Positions 1 through 5,533 of a stretch of 6,698 nt of DNA are shown here, piece by piece. The stretch spans positions 1 to 6,698 of the forward strand of contig CAZAJN010000081.1 in the NCBI GenBank assembly GCA_964485555.1, written 5' to 3'. The number at the start of each line of letters is the position of its first letter. Positions within the stretch are counted from its first letter, which is position 1. The notes beneath the pieces were generated by a model, which saw only the letters and a program-made list of their open reading frames with translations, searched no databases and was not told the origin of the DNA. Source of the DNA: GWC2-37-8 sp964485555. Lineage in GTDB: Bacteria > Patescibacteriota > Minisyncoccia > Moranbacterales > GWC2-37-73. Made by a program: the position numbers and the translations under genes.

Positions 1-134
1 GCACCCCACCCCCCCCCCCCCCCTTTTTTTTAATATCAAAATTTGAAATTTTTCCCTTAATAACCACAAAATGCACCCGTAAAATTAATAATTAGTTTCC
101 CCGTGTATTGTTAGCCTGTAAATATCTACCTTCT
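1..134. other. Intergenic edge with C15/T8 homopolymer
   Basis: No gene is visible here. Positions 9-23 are fifteen consecutive C and 24-31 eight consecutive T. The rest is AT-rich, with a small odd palindrome at 38-52 (AAAATTT-G-AAATTTT). The homopolymer sits at the very edge of the window. It could be a contig-end or sequencing artefact, or a genuine slippery tract; the sequence alone cannot decide. Confidence 0.6.
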
Positions 135-189
135 AGGGAGTTAAGGTGCGATTGATGTCTTCGGATATTAATCAAAATCTAACGGTCGT

Positions 190-242
190 TACTTTGATTT
201 ATCAAAGTAAAACTTGTTTACTACATTTATTTGGGTAAACAA
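190..242. repeat. Two adjacent AT-rich inverted repeats
   Basis: Two stem-loops lie back to back inside repeat copy 1. The first has perfect 9-bp arms TACTTTGAT (190-198) and ATCAAAGTA (201-209) around TT. The second has perfect 8-bp arms TTGTTTAC (214-221) and GTAAACAA (235-242) around a 13-nt loop. No T-run follows, so neither looks like a terminator. They could be operator-like sites or part of the folded repeat RNA. Copies 2 and 3 lack them. Confidence 0.5.
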
Positions 243-308
243 AAATTTCTTATAAACATACCATTAGGACTAGCCACAATGGCTTGCGGTTAGCTTGTTT
301 TTTGTATT

Positions 309-355
309 GCCCGCCCCGACTCGCGAAGACATTCGCTTGTCGACGCGAGGCGGGC
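309..355 (+). other. GC-rich long hairpin of repeat copy 1
   Basis: The arms pair as follows: GCCCGC (309-314) with GCGGGC (350-355); a 5-nt bulge at 315-319; CTCGCG (320-325) with CGCGAG (344-349); an AA/GA internal loop; GACA (328-331) with TGTC (338-341); terminal loop TTCGCT. Copy 3 has the equivalent hairpin at 5397-5444 with a compensated base pair, which favours selection on an RNA or cruciform structure. Confidence 0.6.
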
Positions 356-365
356 TATGGACATG

Positions 366-396
366 AAAAAACTTTTCGCGAGAGTGTTTTTTGTTT
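366..396 (+). terminator. Hairpin terminator of repeat copy 1
   Basis: AAAAAAC (366-372) pairs with GTGTTTTTT (384-392, one mismatch) around a CGCGA loop, and the 3' arm runs into a T6 tract. It has the form of a rho-independent terminator on the + strand, less perfect than the equivalents at 4386 and 5455. It would end transcription entering from the left edge, before the exporter operon. Confidence 0.5.
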
Positions 397-628
397 GTGG
401 CGAAAAGTGAGACTAAAGTATCTTCTTGTACTATATTCAGGATAATTCCCTGGATTAAGGTTTCATCCATAGATAGACAAAGTTTTATGTTGCAGGTTGT
501 GCAGTCGGTAGTTCTGATTGGATTTAAAGTGTTGAAGAAACTATTTATTTGGTTTTGCATTGAAAGTGAAATGAAAACAAATAAAATAATATTCGTTTTA
601 TAACAAGTAAGATTGTGAAAATAAATCA
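397..628. other. Leader region before the exporter operon, no supported gene
   Basis: A 70-codon forward frame ending at 603 opens only with TTG or GTG next to the terminator T-run, resembles no family I know, and overlaps the predicted operon promoter, so I do not call it a gene. The only usable signal I see is the promoter candidate at 560-587. Confidence 0.5.
560..587 (+). promoter_or_regulatory. Candidate sigma70-type promoter for the exporter operon
   Basis: TTGAAA (560-565, 5 of 6 matches to TTGACA) is followed after a 16-bp spacer by TAAAAT (582-587, 5 of 6 matches to TATAAT). Transcription would start near 594 and give a leader of about 35 nt to the ATG at 629. It is the best-spaced pair in the gap after the copy 1 terminator. 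AT-rich sequence produces such pairs by chance, so confidence is moderate. Confidence 0.4.
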
Positions 629-1867
629 ATGAAATATTTTGATTCGGAGTATATTGGCAAAAATGCTTATGTGTATCTGAAAACCGTTGAAATTGCCTGG
701 AAAAATTTAAGCAAAAATAAATTTCGCTCCTTTTTGACTTCACTTGGAATCATTATCGGCAGTGCCACTATTGTGTTGGTGATTGAGATGGGCGCCGGCG
801 CTAAAGCTGAAATTGAAAAGCAATATTCCAACATGAGCGTGACAACCATCCTTGTTAATGCTCCGGCTCCCGCTGAAGGAGGCACGGTTTCACGTCTGAA
901 TATTGATGACGTTGATGCCGTAATGAAAAGCCAATATATTTCATATGCTGTTCCGCAATTAACTGGAAAAGTTCAGACTCAATCCAGAGAGAATATTTAT
1001 CAAGCTGGAATTGTTGGTAGTACGAGGAAATTGTATGATTTAGCTGATATTGAATTGGTTAGGGGTAGGTTTTTTTCTCAGGAAGAGGAGGATGATCACC
1101 TTAAAGTTGCAGTGTTGGGAGCGACAGTCGCTGAAGAATTGTTTGGGACAACCGATCCGGATGTTATTGGACAAGAGATAGTAATTGGCAAAAAGCAATT
1201 TGAAATAATTGGAATTTCAAAATACAAGGGCGGTTCACTTGGGCCGATCTCTCTGGATGATAGCATTATGATGCCATATGATTCTGCTTATCGTTATGTC
1301 CTGGGCATAAATGGAAAATTTAATCTTAATCTGGAAGCAAGAGATGTTGAAAGCGTGGAAAGTGCAGTTTCAGATGTGAGTAGTATCTTGCGCGACGCGC
1401 ATAATCTGAGAATAGGAATGCCAGAGGACTTCAGGGTTAGGGATATGGGGACTAACGTTCAAGCTGCGAAAGATAGCGCACAAACAATGGCGCTGCTACT
1501 TGGAAGTGTAGGACTGGTTGTTTTGTTGGTTGGCGGTATTGGTATAATGAATGTTATGAGTATTGTGGTTAAGGAGAGAACAAAAGAGATTGGAATCAGG
1601 AAAGCTATTGGCGCAAAAAAGAATTACATCCTTTTCCATTTCTTGACCGAGGCTGTGATTCTCAGCATCTTCAGTGCTTTTATCGGTCTTATACTTGCTA
1701 GCGGTTTGTATTATGTACTAAAAAAATATGGTTTGGATATTATTTTTGTCTGGTGGAGTTATGGACTTTCGGCAATATTTACAATAGGTATAGGCATATT
1801 TTTTGGTTACTATCCCGCACTTAAAGCGGCAGGATTGAAACCTGTGGACACTATAAGATATGAATAA
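629..1867 (+). CDS. MacB/FtsX-type ABC transporter permease
   Basis: This 412-residue permease belongs to the MacB/LolCE/FtsX class, which uses ATP hydrolysis in the cytoplasm to drive conformational work outside the membrane (export, or lipoprotein and peptidoglycan-related functions) rather than simple import. The order is: short cytoplasmic N-terminus with the family motif AWKNLSKNKFRSFLTSLGIIIG (23-44); TM1 (about 36-54); a large extracytoplasmic MacB-type periplasmic core domain (about 55-285); TM2 (286-308, ending GGIGIMNVM); a cytoplasmic coupling segment VKERTKEIGIRKAIGA (314-329); TM3 (335-360); TM4 (372-395); and the typical C-terminal PALKAAGLKPVDTIRYE. Length is normal for permeases without a fused ATPase. 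The ATPase is encoded separately at 3575. The first ATG is used. No Shine-Dalgarno is visible, and in-frame GTG at 671 is an alternative that would still keep the whole family domain. The substrate cannot be told from sequence. Confidence 0.93.
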   Translation: MKYFDSEYIGKNAYVYLKTVEIAWKNLSKNKFRSFLTSLGIIIGSATIVLVIEMGAGAKAEIEKQYSNMSVTTILVNAPAPAEGGTVSRLNIDDVDAVMKSQYISYAVPQLTGKVQTQSRENIYQAGIVGSTRKLYDLADIELVRGRFFSQEEEDDHLKVAVLGATVAEELFGTTDPDVIGQEIVIGKKQFEIIGISKYKGGSLGPISLDDSIMMPYDSAYRYVLGINGKFNLNLEARDVESVESAVSDVSSILRDAHNLRIGMPEDFRVRDMGTNVQAAKDSAQTMALLLGSVGLVVLLVGGIGIMNVMSIVVKERTKEIGIRKAIGAKKNYILFHFLTEAVILSIFSAFIGLILASGLYYVLKKYGLDIIFVWWSYGLSAIFTIGIGIFFGYYPALKAAGLKPVDTIRYE

Positions 1868-2375
1868 TTATTTAATTAAAAATAAGATGAAAAAAACAGC
1901 ACTGTTTGCATTCCTCATGATTTCCACGGTATTTTTAAGCGGTTGCTCCAACGGAGATTTGGCTGATAAGCAATCAATTGAAAAAAATGTATTATTGCAA
2001 GATGAGGCAATTCCTCCCACGCGCGCCTCTGAAATAAATGGAATCGTTTCATCGATTGAAGGCAATGAAATTATAATAAAAAAAGAAGTTGGAACTGAAG
2101 CTTTAACTGAGGAGCAGATGGCTCAAAAAAAAGCAGAAAGACAGAAATTAAGCGAGTCTCAAAGGCAGGCAATGCGCGCTTCTGAATTGGCAAATGTTAA
2201 AACTGAGGATACTACGCTAACGATTCCAGTTGGCGTGCCTATCTATAAGTCGGATGGAACAGGGGTCGGAAAAGCAGTTAAATCAGACTTGAGCGTGATT
2301 AAAAAAGGCACATATTTGTCTATCTGGATAACTGACGATGGTGTTGAGGCCGTCAAGATTAAGGGTTTAAATTAA
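1860..2375 (+). CDS. Small lipoprotein encoded within the ABC exporter operon
   Basis: The product is 171 residues from the ATG at 1860, which overlaps the permease stop by 8 nt, or 162 from the ATG at 1887. The second start gives a textbook signal peptide: MKKTA, a hydrophobic stretch, then lipobox L-S-G-C with Cys29 (Cys20 from the shorter start). I think 1887 is at least as likely. The mature part has two beta-rich stretches: GIVSSIEGNEIIIKKEV near 60-77, and a C-terminal half with TLTIPVGVPIYK and GTYLSIWITDDGVEAVKIKG. A charged, Gln/Glu/Lys/Ala-rich, probably helical segment (about 82-113) lies between them. This resembles small OB-like secreted domains of the DUF5666 kind, but that is only an impression. 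Its position between permease and adaptor suggests an envelope-side accessory of the transporter. No known function. Confidence 0.85.
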   Translation: MNNYLIKNKMKKTALFAFLMISTVFLSGCSNGDLADKQSIEKNVLLQDEAIPPTRASEINGIVSSIEGNEIIIKKEVGTEALTEEQMAQKKAERQKLSESQRQAMRASELANVKTEDTTLTIPVGVPIYKSDGTGVGKAVKSDLSVIKKGTYLSIWITDDGVEAVKIKGLN

Positions 2376-2381
2376 ATAATC

Positions 2382-3566
2382 ATGAAAAAATATATTATTA
2401 GCGCTATCGTTGTCATTATTGCTATTGGATCTTGGCAGCTATGGAAAAATAATGCTGAGAAAAAAAATAATGATCTTCAGTATACCACTGAAAAAGTAAT
2501 GCGAGGTGATGTTGCAGTCTCTTTCTCTGTCGATGGCAGAATTGTTTATGAAAAATGGGAATTAAGTTTTCTTAATTCAGGCATTGTAGAGAGTATTGAT
2601 GTTAAGCTCGGGGATATTGTCAAAAAAGGTCAGATTCTTGCCGGTATCGATCTTGAAAAAACTAGCAGCCAAGTTTTGCAGGCAAAATCAGAATTGGGAG
2701 CATCCAATATAGACTTAGATAGACTTTCAAAAAATGGGGTTGATTATGAAATGAAAAAACATGCTTATGATGATGCTAAGGATAGATTGGATAGGGAAGA
2801 GGATCTATATGATGAATATGTAGAAAGTGGCGGAAAAAATTCAACGCAATCTTTGGCGCAAAAAGTGAAGGTTTCCTCGGCTGAGGCTGATGTTAATAAT
2901 GCAAAATATCAAATCTCTCAGATTGAGGAAAGTTACAAAAAAGCAGAATATGAATTGGCAAAAAGTTCATCTGCGTATAGTGTCGCATTATCGGGAGCAA
3001 ATGATTCAAGAATATTATCACCAAAAAGTGGTGCAATCGTGGACGCAATAAATGGAAATATTGGTGATATTGTTCAAGGTAATAATTCTAGTTCAGACAA
3101 TGCTGCTGGATTCATGACACTCATTAATCAGGATAATCTTTGGTTTGAGGCGTTGGTTGAGGATGCTGATGCATTGAAAATCCAGCAAGACATGCAAGCC
3201 TATATTTCATTGGATGCATATCCTAATAAAAAATTTGAAGCTAGAGTTGATTTCGTTTCGCTGATCCCGGAAGTAGATGCAAATGGAATCCCAAGTTATA
3301 AGGTTATCGTTGTATTGATAAATAAGGATGATACTAAGTTGTTAAGTGATATGTCAGGATCTGTTGAACTTGTTTCTAAAGAGGCTAAGAATGTATTGAT
3401 GATTTCAAATGATGCTGTGAAAAGTGTGCAGGGAAAACAGAAAGTTGTTGTGAAAAAAGGAGATGTTTTTTCTGAGCGAGAAATTCAGACTGGTTTTACG
3501 AATGGAAAAAAAGTTGAAATCAAGAGTGGCCTGGAGCAGGGGGAGGAAGTTGTAATTACAAAGTAA
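2382..3566 (+). CDS. MacA/HlyD-type membrane fusion (adaptor) protein
   Basis: This 394-residue adaptor links the permease to the outer side of the envelope and often controls its ATPase. An N-terminal anchor (about 4-21, MKKYIISAIVVIIAIGSW) is followed by: the first half of the lipoyl-like domain with GIVESIDVKLGDIVKKGQIL (67-86); a long charged alpha-hairpin or coiled coil (about 92-205); the second lipoyl half, ILSPKSGAIVDAINGNIGDI (211-230); a beta-barrel domain (about 250-335, WFEALVEDADALKIQQDMQA); and a membrane-proximal C-terminal domain ending SGLEQGEEVVITK. This is the full domain order of MacA-like proteins and a normal length. It starts 6 nt after the lipoprotein stop and ends 8 nt before the ATPase. 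No TolC-like outer-membrane partner is in the window, so it may work without one, as in Gram-positive-type envelopes. No lipobox is seen; the anchor is a transmembrane helix. Confidence 0.92.
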   Translation: MKKYIISAIVVIIAIGSWQLWKNNAEKKNNDLQYTTEKVMRGDVAVSFSVDGRIVYEKWELSFLNSGIVESIDVKLGDIVKKGQILAGIDLEKTSSQVLQAKSELGASNIDLDRLSKNGVDYEMKKHAYDDAKDRLDREEDLYDEYVESGGKNSTQSLAQKVKVSSAEADVNNAKYQISQIEESYKKAEYELAKSSSAYSVALSGANDSRILSPKSGAIVDAINGNIGDIVQGNNSSSDNAAGFMTLINQDNLWFEALVEDADALKIQQDMQAYISLDAYPNKKFEARVDFVSLIPEVDANGIPSYKVIVVLINKDDTKLLSDMSGSVELVSKEAKNVLMISNDAVKSVQGKQKVVVKKGDVFSEREIQTGFTNGKKVEIKSGLEQGEEVVITK

Positions 3567-3574
3567 TATTTCCT

Positions 3575-4237
3575 ATGGAAGACATTATTGAGCTGAAAAA
3601 TATTTCCAAAGGCTATCAGCTTGGCAAGACATTGGTGCCGGTTATTCATGGCATTGATATAAGCATAAAAAAGGGGGAATTTATAGCGTTGATGGGTCCA
3701 TCTGGATCAGGCAAATCCACACTCATGAATATGATCGGATGCTTGGATGTTCCTGATGAAGGTCAATACTTTCTTGAAGGTAGCGACGTATCTAATCTTT
3801 CAGAGGATTCCTTATCGGAGGTGCGGAATAATTCAATCGGTTTTATTTTTCAGAATTTCAATTTGATTCCTGATTTGACGGTTTTGGAAAACATTGCCAT
3901 TCCGAGTTTGTATGCAGGTAAGGAGGATAGGAGAAGGGCGACTGAATTGGCCCAAAAACTTGGCATAGGCGATCGTATATCCCACTATCCTAATGAATTA
4001 TCAGGAGGCCAAAAACAAAGAGTGGCAATTGCCAGAGCACTCATTAATAATCCAAAAATTATCTTAGCAGATGAGCCAACTGGAAATCTCGATAGTCATT
4101 CGTCATCTGAAGTGATGGAAACATTGAAGACTTTAAATGAGAAAGAAGGAAAAACTATAATCTTGGTTACGCATGACGCTTTTACGGCTGGTTTTGCTTC
4201 CCGTCATATTAATCTGAAAGATGGTATGATTGCATGA
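3575..4237 (+). CDS. LolD/MacB-type ABC transporter ATP-binding protein
   Basis: This 220-residue cytoplasmic ATPase subunit powers the permease at 629. All nucleotide-binding motifs are present: Walker A GPSGSGKST (41-49), Q-loop FQNFNLIP with Gln93, signature LSGGQKQR (142-149), Walker B IILADEP (162-168) with catalytic Glu167, D-loop NLDS (171-174) and switch His200. The N-terminus (IIELKNISKGYQLGKTLVPVIHGIDISIKKGE) is typical of the MacB/LolD/YknY family, and the length matches free-standing members. It starts 8 nt after the adaptor stop, is the last gene of the operon, and is followed after about 150 nt by a hairpin terminator in repeat copy 2. It appears fully functional; substrate unknown. 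Confidence 0.95.
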   Translation: MEDIIELKNISKGYQLGKTLVPVIHGIDISIKKGEFIALMGPSGSGKSTLMNMIGCLDVPDEGQYFLEGSDVSNLSEDSLSEVRNNSIGFIFQNFNLIPDLTVLENIAIPSLYAGKEDRRRATELAQKLGIGDRISHYPNELSGGQKQRVAIARALINNPKIILADEPTGNLDSHSSSEVMETLKTLNEKEGKTIILVTHDAFTAGFASRHINLKDGMIA

Positions 4238-4385
4238 TTTATTTTTTAAATTCAAATCATTTACCCAAGCTCCAAAGAAAATACTCCTTTTTAGTGAGTT
4301 AAGATGTGGTTGATATCCTAGATGTTGGCCAAATTCTTTGGGTCCCGTCTTCGCTACAGCTCCGCCGAGGTGGGCCGTAGGCATG

Positions 4386-4416
4386 AAAACACTTTCTCGC
4401 GAGAGTGTTTTTTGTT
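4386..4416 (+). terminator. Rho-independent terminator of the exporter operon (repeat copy 2)
   Basis: Perfect 8-bp arms AAAACACT (4386-4393) and AGTGTTTT (4404-4411) enclose a GC-rich TTCTCGCGAG segment, and the 3' arm merges into a T6 tract (4408-4413) followed by GTT. It lies about 150 nt after the ATPase stop and is the only terminator-like hairpin before the next gene. Confidence 0.7.
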
Positions 4417-4460
4417 ATGTGAAAATTATGGTATGATATGGATATAAATTTATATTCAAA
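4415..4460 (+). promoter_or_regulatory. Repeat-borne extended -10 promoter and palindromic leader, copy 2
   Basis: TGGTATGAT (4429-4437) fits the extended -10 pattern TGnTATnAT. No good -35 is present; a T-rich stretch from the terminator lies at that place. Transcription would start near 4444. A perfect 14-bp palindrome ATATAAATTTATAT (4442-4455) overlaps the predicted start point and could bind a regulator. The block matches 5484-5529 at 45 of 46 positions; the only difference, G4431 versus A5500, is the free position of the TGn motif. Since the transcript would start after 4438, the coding start should be the ATG at 4465. Confidence 0.6.
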
Positions 4461-4464
4461 ATCA

Positions 4465-5247
4465 ATGGTGCACAAAAAAATTGCCAGTGAAATTGCAGTT
4501 GGTATTGTCTTGATCATTGTTATCATAATTGGAGGATTGGTTTGTTTTAATATATTTAAAACTCCAATTGGTCCAGGTGGCATGCCAACGCAAAATGAAA
4601 ATTCTGCAAATAATACAACAGATTCTGATTATTACAATAAATTAAAATCAAATTGTAATGGTTCTGGCTGCTGTCTTTCTTCTGTGAATGTGATGGAAAA
4701 AAGGGGGTTTGAAGAGGCTGAATCAGATGGGCAATGCGATGAGGGATTTCAAAGGAATATGATGCTGTGCTTTGATTCGTTGCGCTGGTGCGAGCCAATG
4801 GTGGATGGGATCACCACTGTCACCGCAACAATCGAACAACAAGATGAAAAAATTGGCAATTACGAAAAGACATTGCTTTTTGAAATTGCAAAAGAATATA
4901 TTCTTAACAAACCACAACTTTTTGTGAATAAAGGTGGATTTGTTGCTTGGGATAATTATGGGGAATTAGGTGGTTTATCTAAGACTAGTCCAGAATGGAT
5001 TATTTCTCAAAATTATAAAATAAGACATGTTGAGTCTGGTAAATATGAATCTCCAAATGAAAATATCAATGACGAATATATTGTTAGTTGGTTTTTTATA
5101 CCGGGATGCGGTGAAGACTCAAGCAGTGCGGACAAGCCAATTTGGTTAGATAAAAATGGCAATCATTGCCTAGGTGGGTACAATTTGGATGTGATAATTA
5201 ATTCAGATAGTACTGTCAATCGAGCAGAGTTGAATGCTCTCAATTAA
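4465..5247 (+). CDS. Membrane-anchored Cys-rich extracytoplasmic protein, unknown function
   Basis: This 260-residue protein starts at the ATG at 4465. The upstream in-frame ATG at 4438 lies inside the repeat promoter and would only add MDINLYSKS. An uncleaved N-terminal anchor (about 8-30, IAVGIVLIIVIIIGGLVCF) follows a short KK-containing start, then a low-complexity Asn/Thr/Ser linker (about 41-56). A compact Cys cluster comes next: C64, C69-C70 (GSGCCLSSV), C91 (QCDEGF), C102 (LCFDS) and C109 (RWCEP). A second domain (about 125-260) contains two more cysteines, C215 (PGCGED) and C235 (NHCLGG). Eight exported cysteines suggest disulfides. The GSGCCLSS...WCEP pattern reminds me of hypothetical Patescibacteria proteins, from memory only. 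The gene is flanked on both sides by the intergenic repeat, as a one-gene cassette. No enzyme motif is recognised. Confidence 0.82.
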   Translation: MVHKKIASEIAVGIVLIIVIIIGGLVCFNIFKTPIGPGGMPTQNENSANNTTDSDYYNKLKSNCNGSGCCLSSVNVMEKRGFEEAESDGQCDEGFQRNMMLCFDSLRWCEPMVDGITTVTATIEQQDEKIGNYEKTLLFEIAKEYILNKPQLFVNKGGFVAWDNYGELGGLSKTSPEWIISQNYKIRHVESGKYESPNENINDEYIVSWFFIPGCGEDSSSADKPIWLDKNGNHCLGGYNLDVIINSDSTVNRAELNALN

Positions 5248-5396
5248 TTATTTTCTTAAGGGCATAAAGGTGCGGTTGTTGTCTTCAAGCATTAGCTAAA
5301 TTCAATCGATTTCGTCTTCGCTACAGCTGCGCCAAGGCAAAGCTAGGCAACAATAGTCCGCCAGCTGGCGGAACGACCAGTCTAACTTTTTGTATT

Positions 5397-5444
5397 GTCC
5401 GCCTCGCATCGACAAGCAGATTGTCTCTGCGAGTCGAGGCGCGC
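5397..5444 (+). other. GC-rich long hairpin of repeat copy 3
   Basis: CTCGCA (5403-5408) pairs with TGCGAG (5428-5433); a TC/TC internal loop follows, then GACA (5411-5414) with TGTC (5422-5425) around an AGCAGAT loop. The outer GTCCGC (5397-5402) can pair imperfectly with GCGCGC (5439-5444), leaving TCGAG bulged on the 3' side; in copy 1 the 5-nt bulge is on the 5' side. The innermost pair of the six-pair stem is A-T here and G-C in copy 1. Confidence 0.6.
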
Positions 5445-5454
5445 TGCAGGCATG

Positions 5455-5482
5455 AAAACACTTTTTCGCAAGGTGTTTTCTT
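5455..5482 (+). terminator. Hairpin terminator after the Cys-rich gene (repeat copy 3)
   Basis: Ten-pair arms AAAACACTTT (5455-5464) and AAGGTGTTTT (5470-5479), with one T-G wobble, surround a TTCGC loop. A TTTTCTT tract follows. The stem differs from copy 2 in the inner half yet still pairs, so the fold is kept while the sequence changes. Confidence 0.65.
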
Positions 5483-5483
5483 A

Positions 5484-5529
5484 TTATGTGAAAATTATGA
5501 TATGATATGGATATAAATTTATATTCAAA
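5484..5529 (+). promoter_or_regulatory. Repeat-borne extended -10 promoter and palindromic leader, copy 3
   Basis: TGATATGAT (5498-5506) again fits TGnTATnAT, and the perfect palindrome ATATAAATTTATAT lies at 5511-5524. The predicted transcript start near 5513 leaves a leader of about 20 nt before the ATG at 5534 and excludes the ATG at 5507. The distance from the block to the start codon is the same 4 nt as in copy 2, although the genes behind are unrelated. Confidence 0.6.
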
Positions 5530-5533
5530 TTTA

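Larger units (their letters stand above)
135..396 (+). repeat. Intergenic repeat, copy 1 (head, hairpin, terminator; no promoter block)
   Basis: This is the first of three related, same-strand intergenic elements. The head at 135-179 (AGGGAGTTAAGGTGCGATTG...) aligns over about 45 nt with 4293-4336 and 5259-5303. A middle part at 180-300 is specific to this copy. Then come the shared TTTTGTATTG-(C/T)CCGCC hairpin (309-355), a short linker ending in CATGAAAA, and the terminator hairpin (366-392). The 46-nt promoter block found at the end of copies 2 and 3 is not recognisable after this copy; only a diverged TTGTTTGTGGCGAAAA remains. The element is GC-rich against an AT-rich background, which suggests it is a dispersed element rather than drift of local sequence. 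Confidence 0.75.
4293..4460 (+). repeat. Intergenic repeat, copy 2 (head, hairpin, terminator, promoter block)
   Basis: Head at 4293-4336 (AGTGAGTTAAGATGTGGTTG...) aligned with copies 1 and 3. CGTCTTCGCTACAGCT at 4346-4361 is identical to 5313-5328. A hairpin follows: CTAC (4354-4357) with GTAG (4377-4380) and, inside it, GCTC with GGGC. Then come the CATGAAAACACTTT terminator and the 46-nt promoter block (4415-4460). The long TTGTATTG-linked hairpin of copies 1 and 3 is absent, making this the compact form. It separates the exporter operon from the Cys-rich protein gene. Confidence 0.8.
5259..5529 (+). repeat. Intergenic repeat, copy 3 (longest form)
   Basis: The head at 5259-5303 is followed by CGTCTTCGCTACAGCT (5313-5328, identical to copy 2) and a perfect 16-bp palindrome TCCGCCAGCTGGCGGA (5357-5372). 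Then come TTTTTGTATTG and the long hairpin (5397-5444, shared with copy 1), CATGAAAACAC with the terminator hairpin (5455-5479), and the promoter block (5484-5529). This copy therefore combines parts found separately in copies 1 and 2, which shows that the modules belong to one family. Confidence 0.8.

Noticed and set aside
391..603. 70-codon forward frame before the permease
   Set aside because: It opens only with TTG or GTG beside a terminator T-run, resembles no family, lacks a ribosome site and overlaps the predicted operon promoter.
270..743. 157-codon reverse frame
   Set aside because: It overlaps the well-supported permease start and reads through the repeat hairpins antisense; its end (PPR...) recurs at other repeat copies, as expected for repeat-derived noise.
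4293..5303. Integron cassettes with attC sites
   Set aside because: The one-gene-between-repeats layout is suggestive, but no GTTRRRY core with its inverse partner is found at the cassette boundaries, and these repeats carry promoters and terminators.
366..5482. Terminator hairpins as efficient bidirectional terminators
   Set aside because: On the reverse strand the T-run is only four to six bases and no reverse gene is present to be ended.
135..5529. CRISPR array
   Set aside because: Only three copies, about 1 to 4 kb apart, diverged and long, with genes between them; no short regular repeat-spacer pattern.
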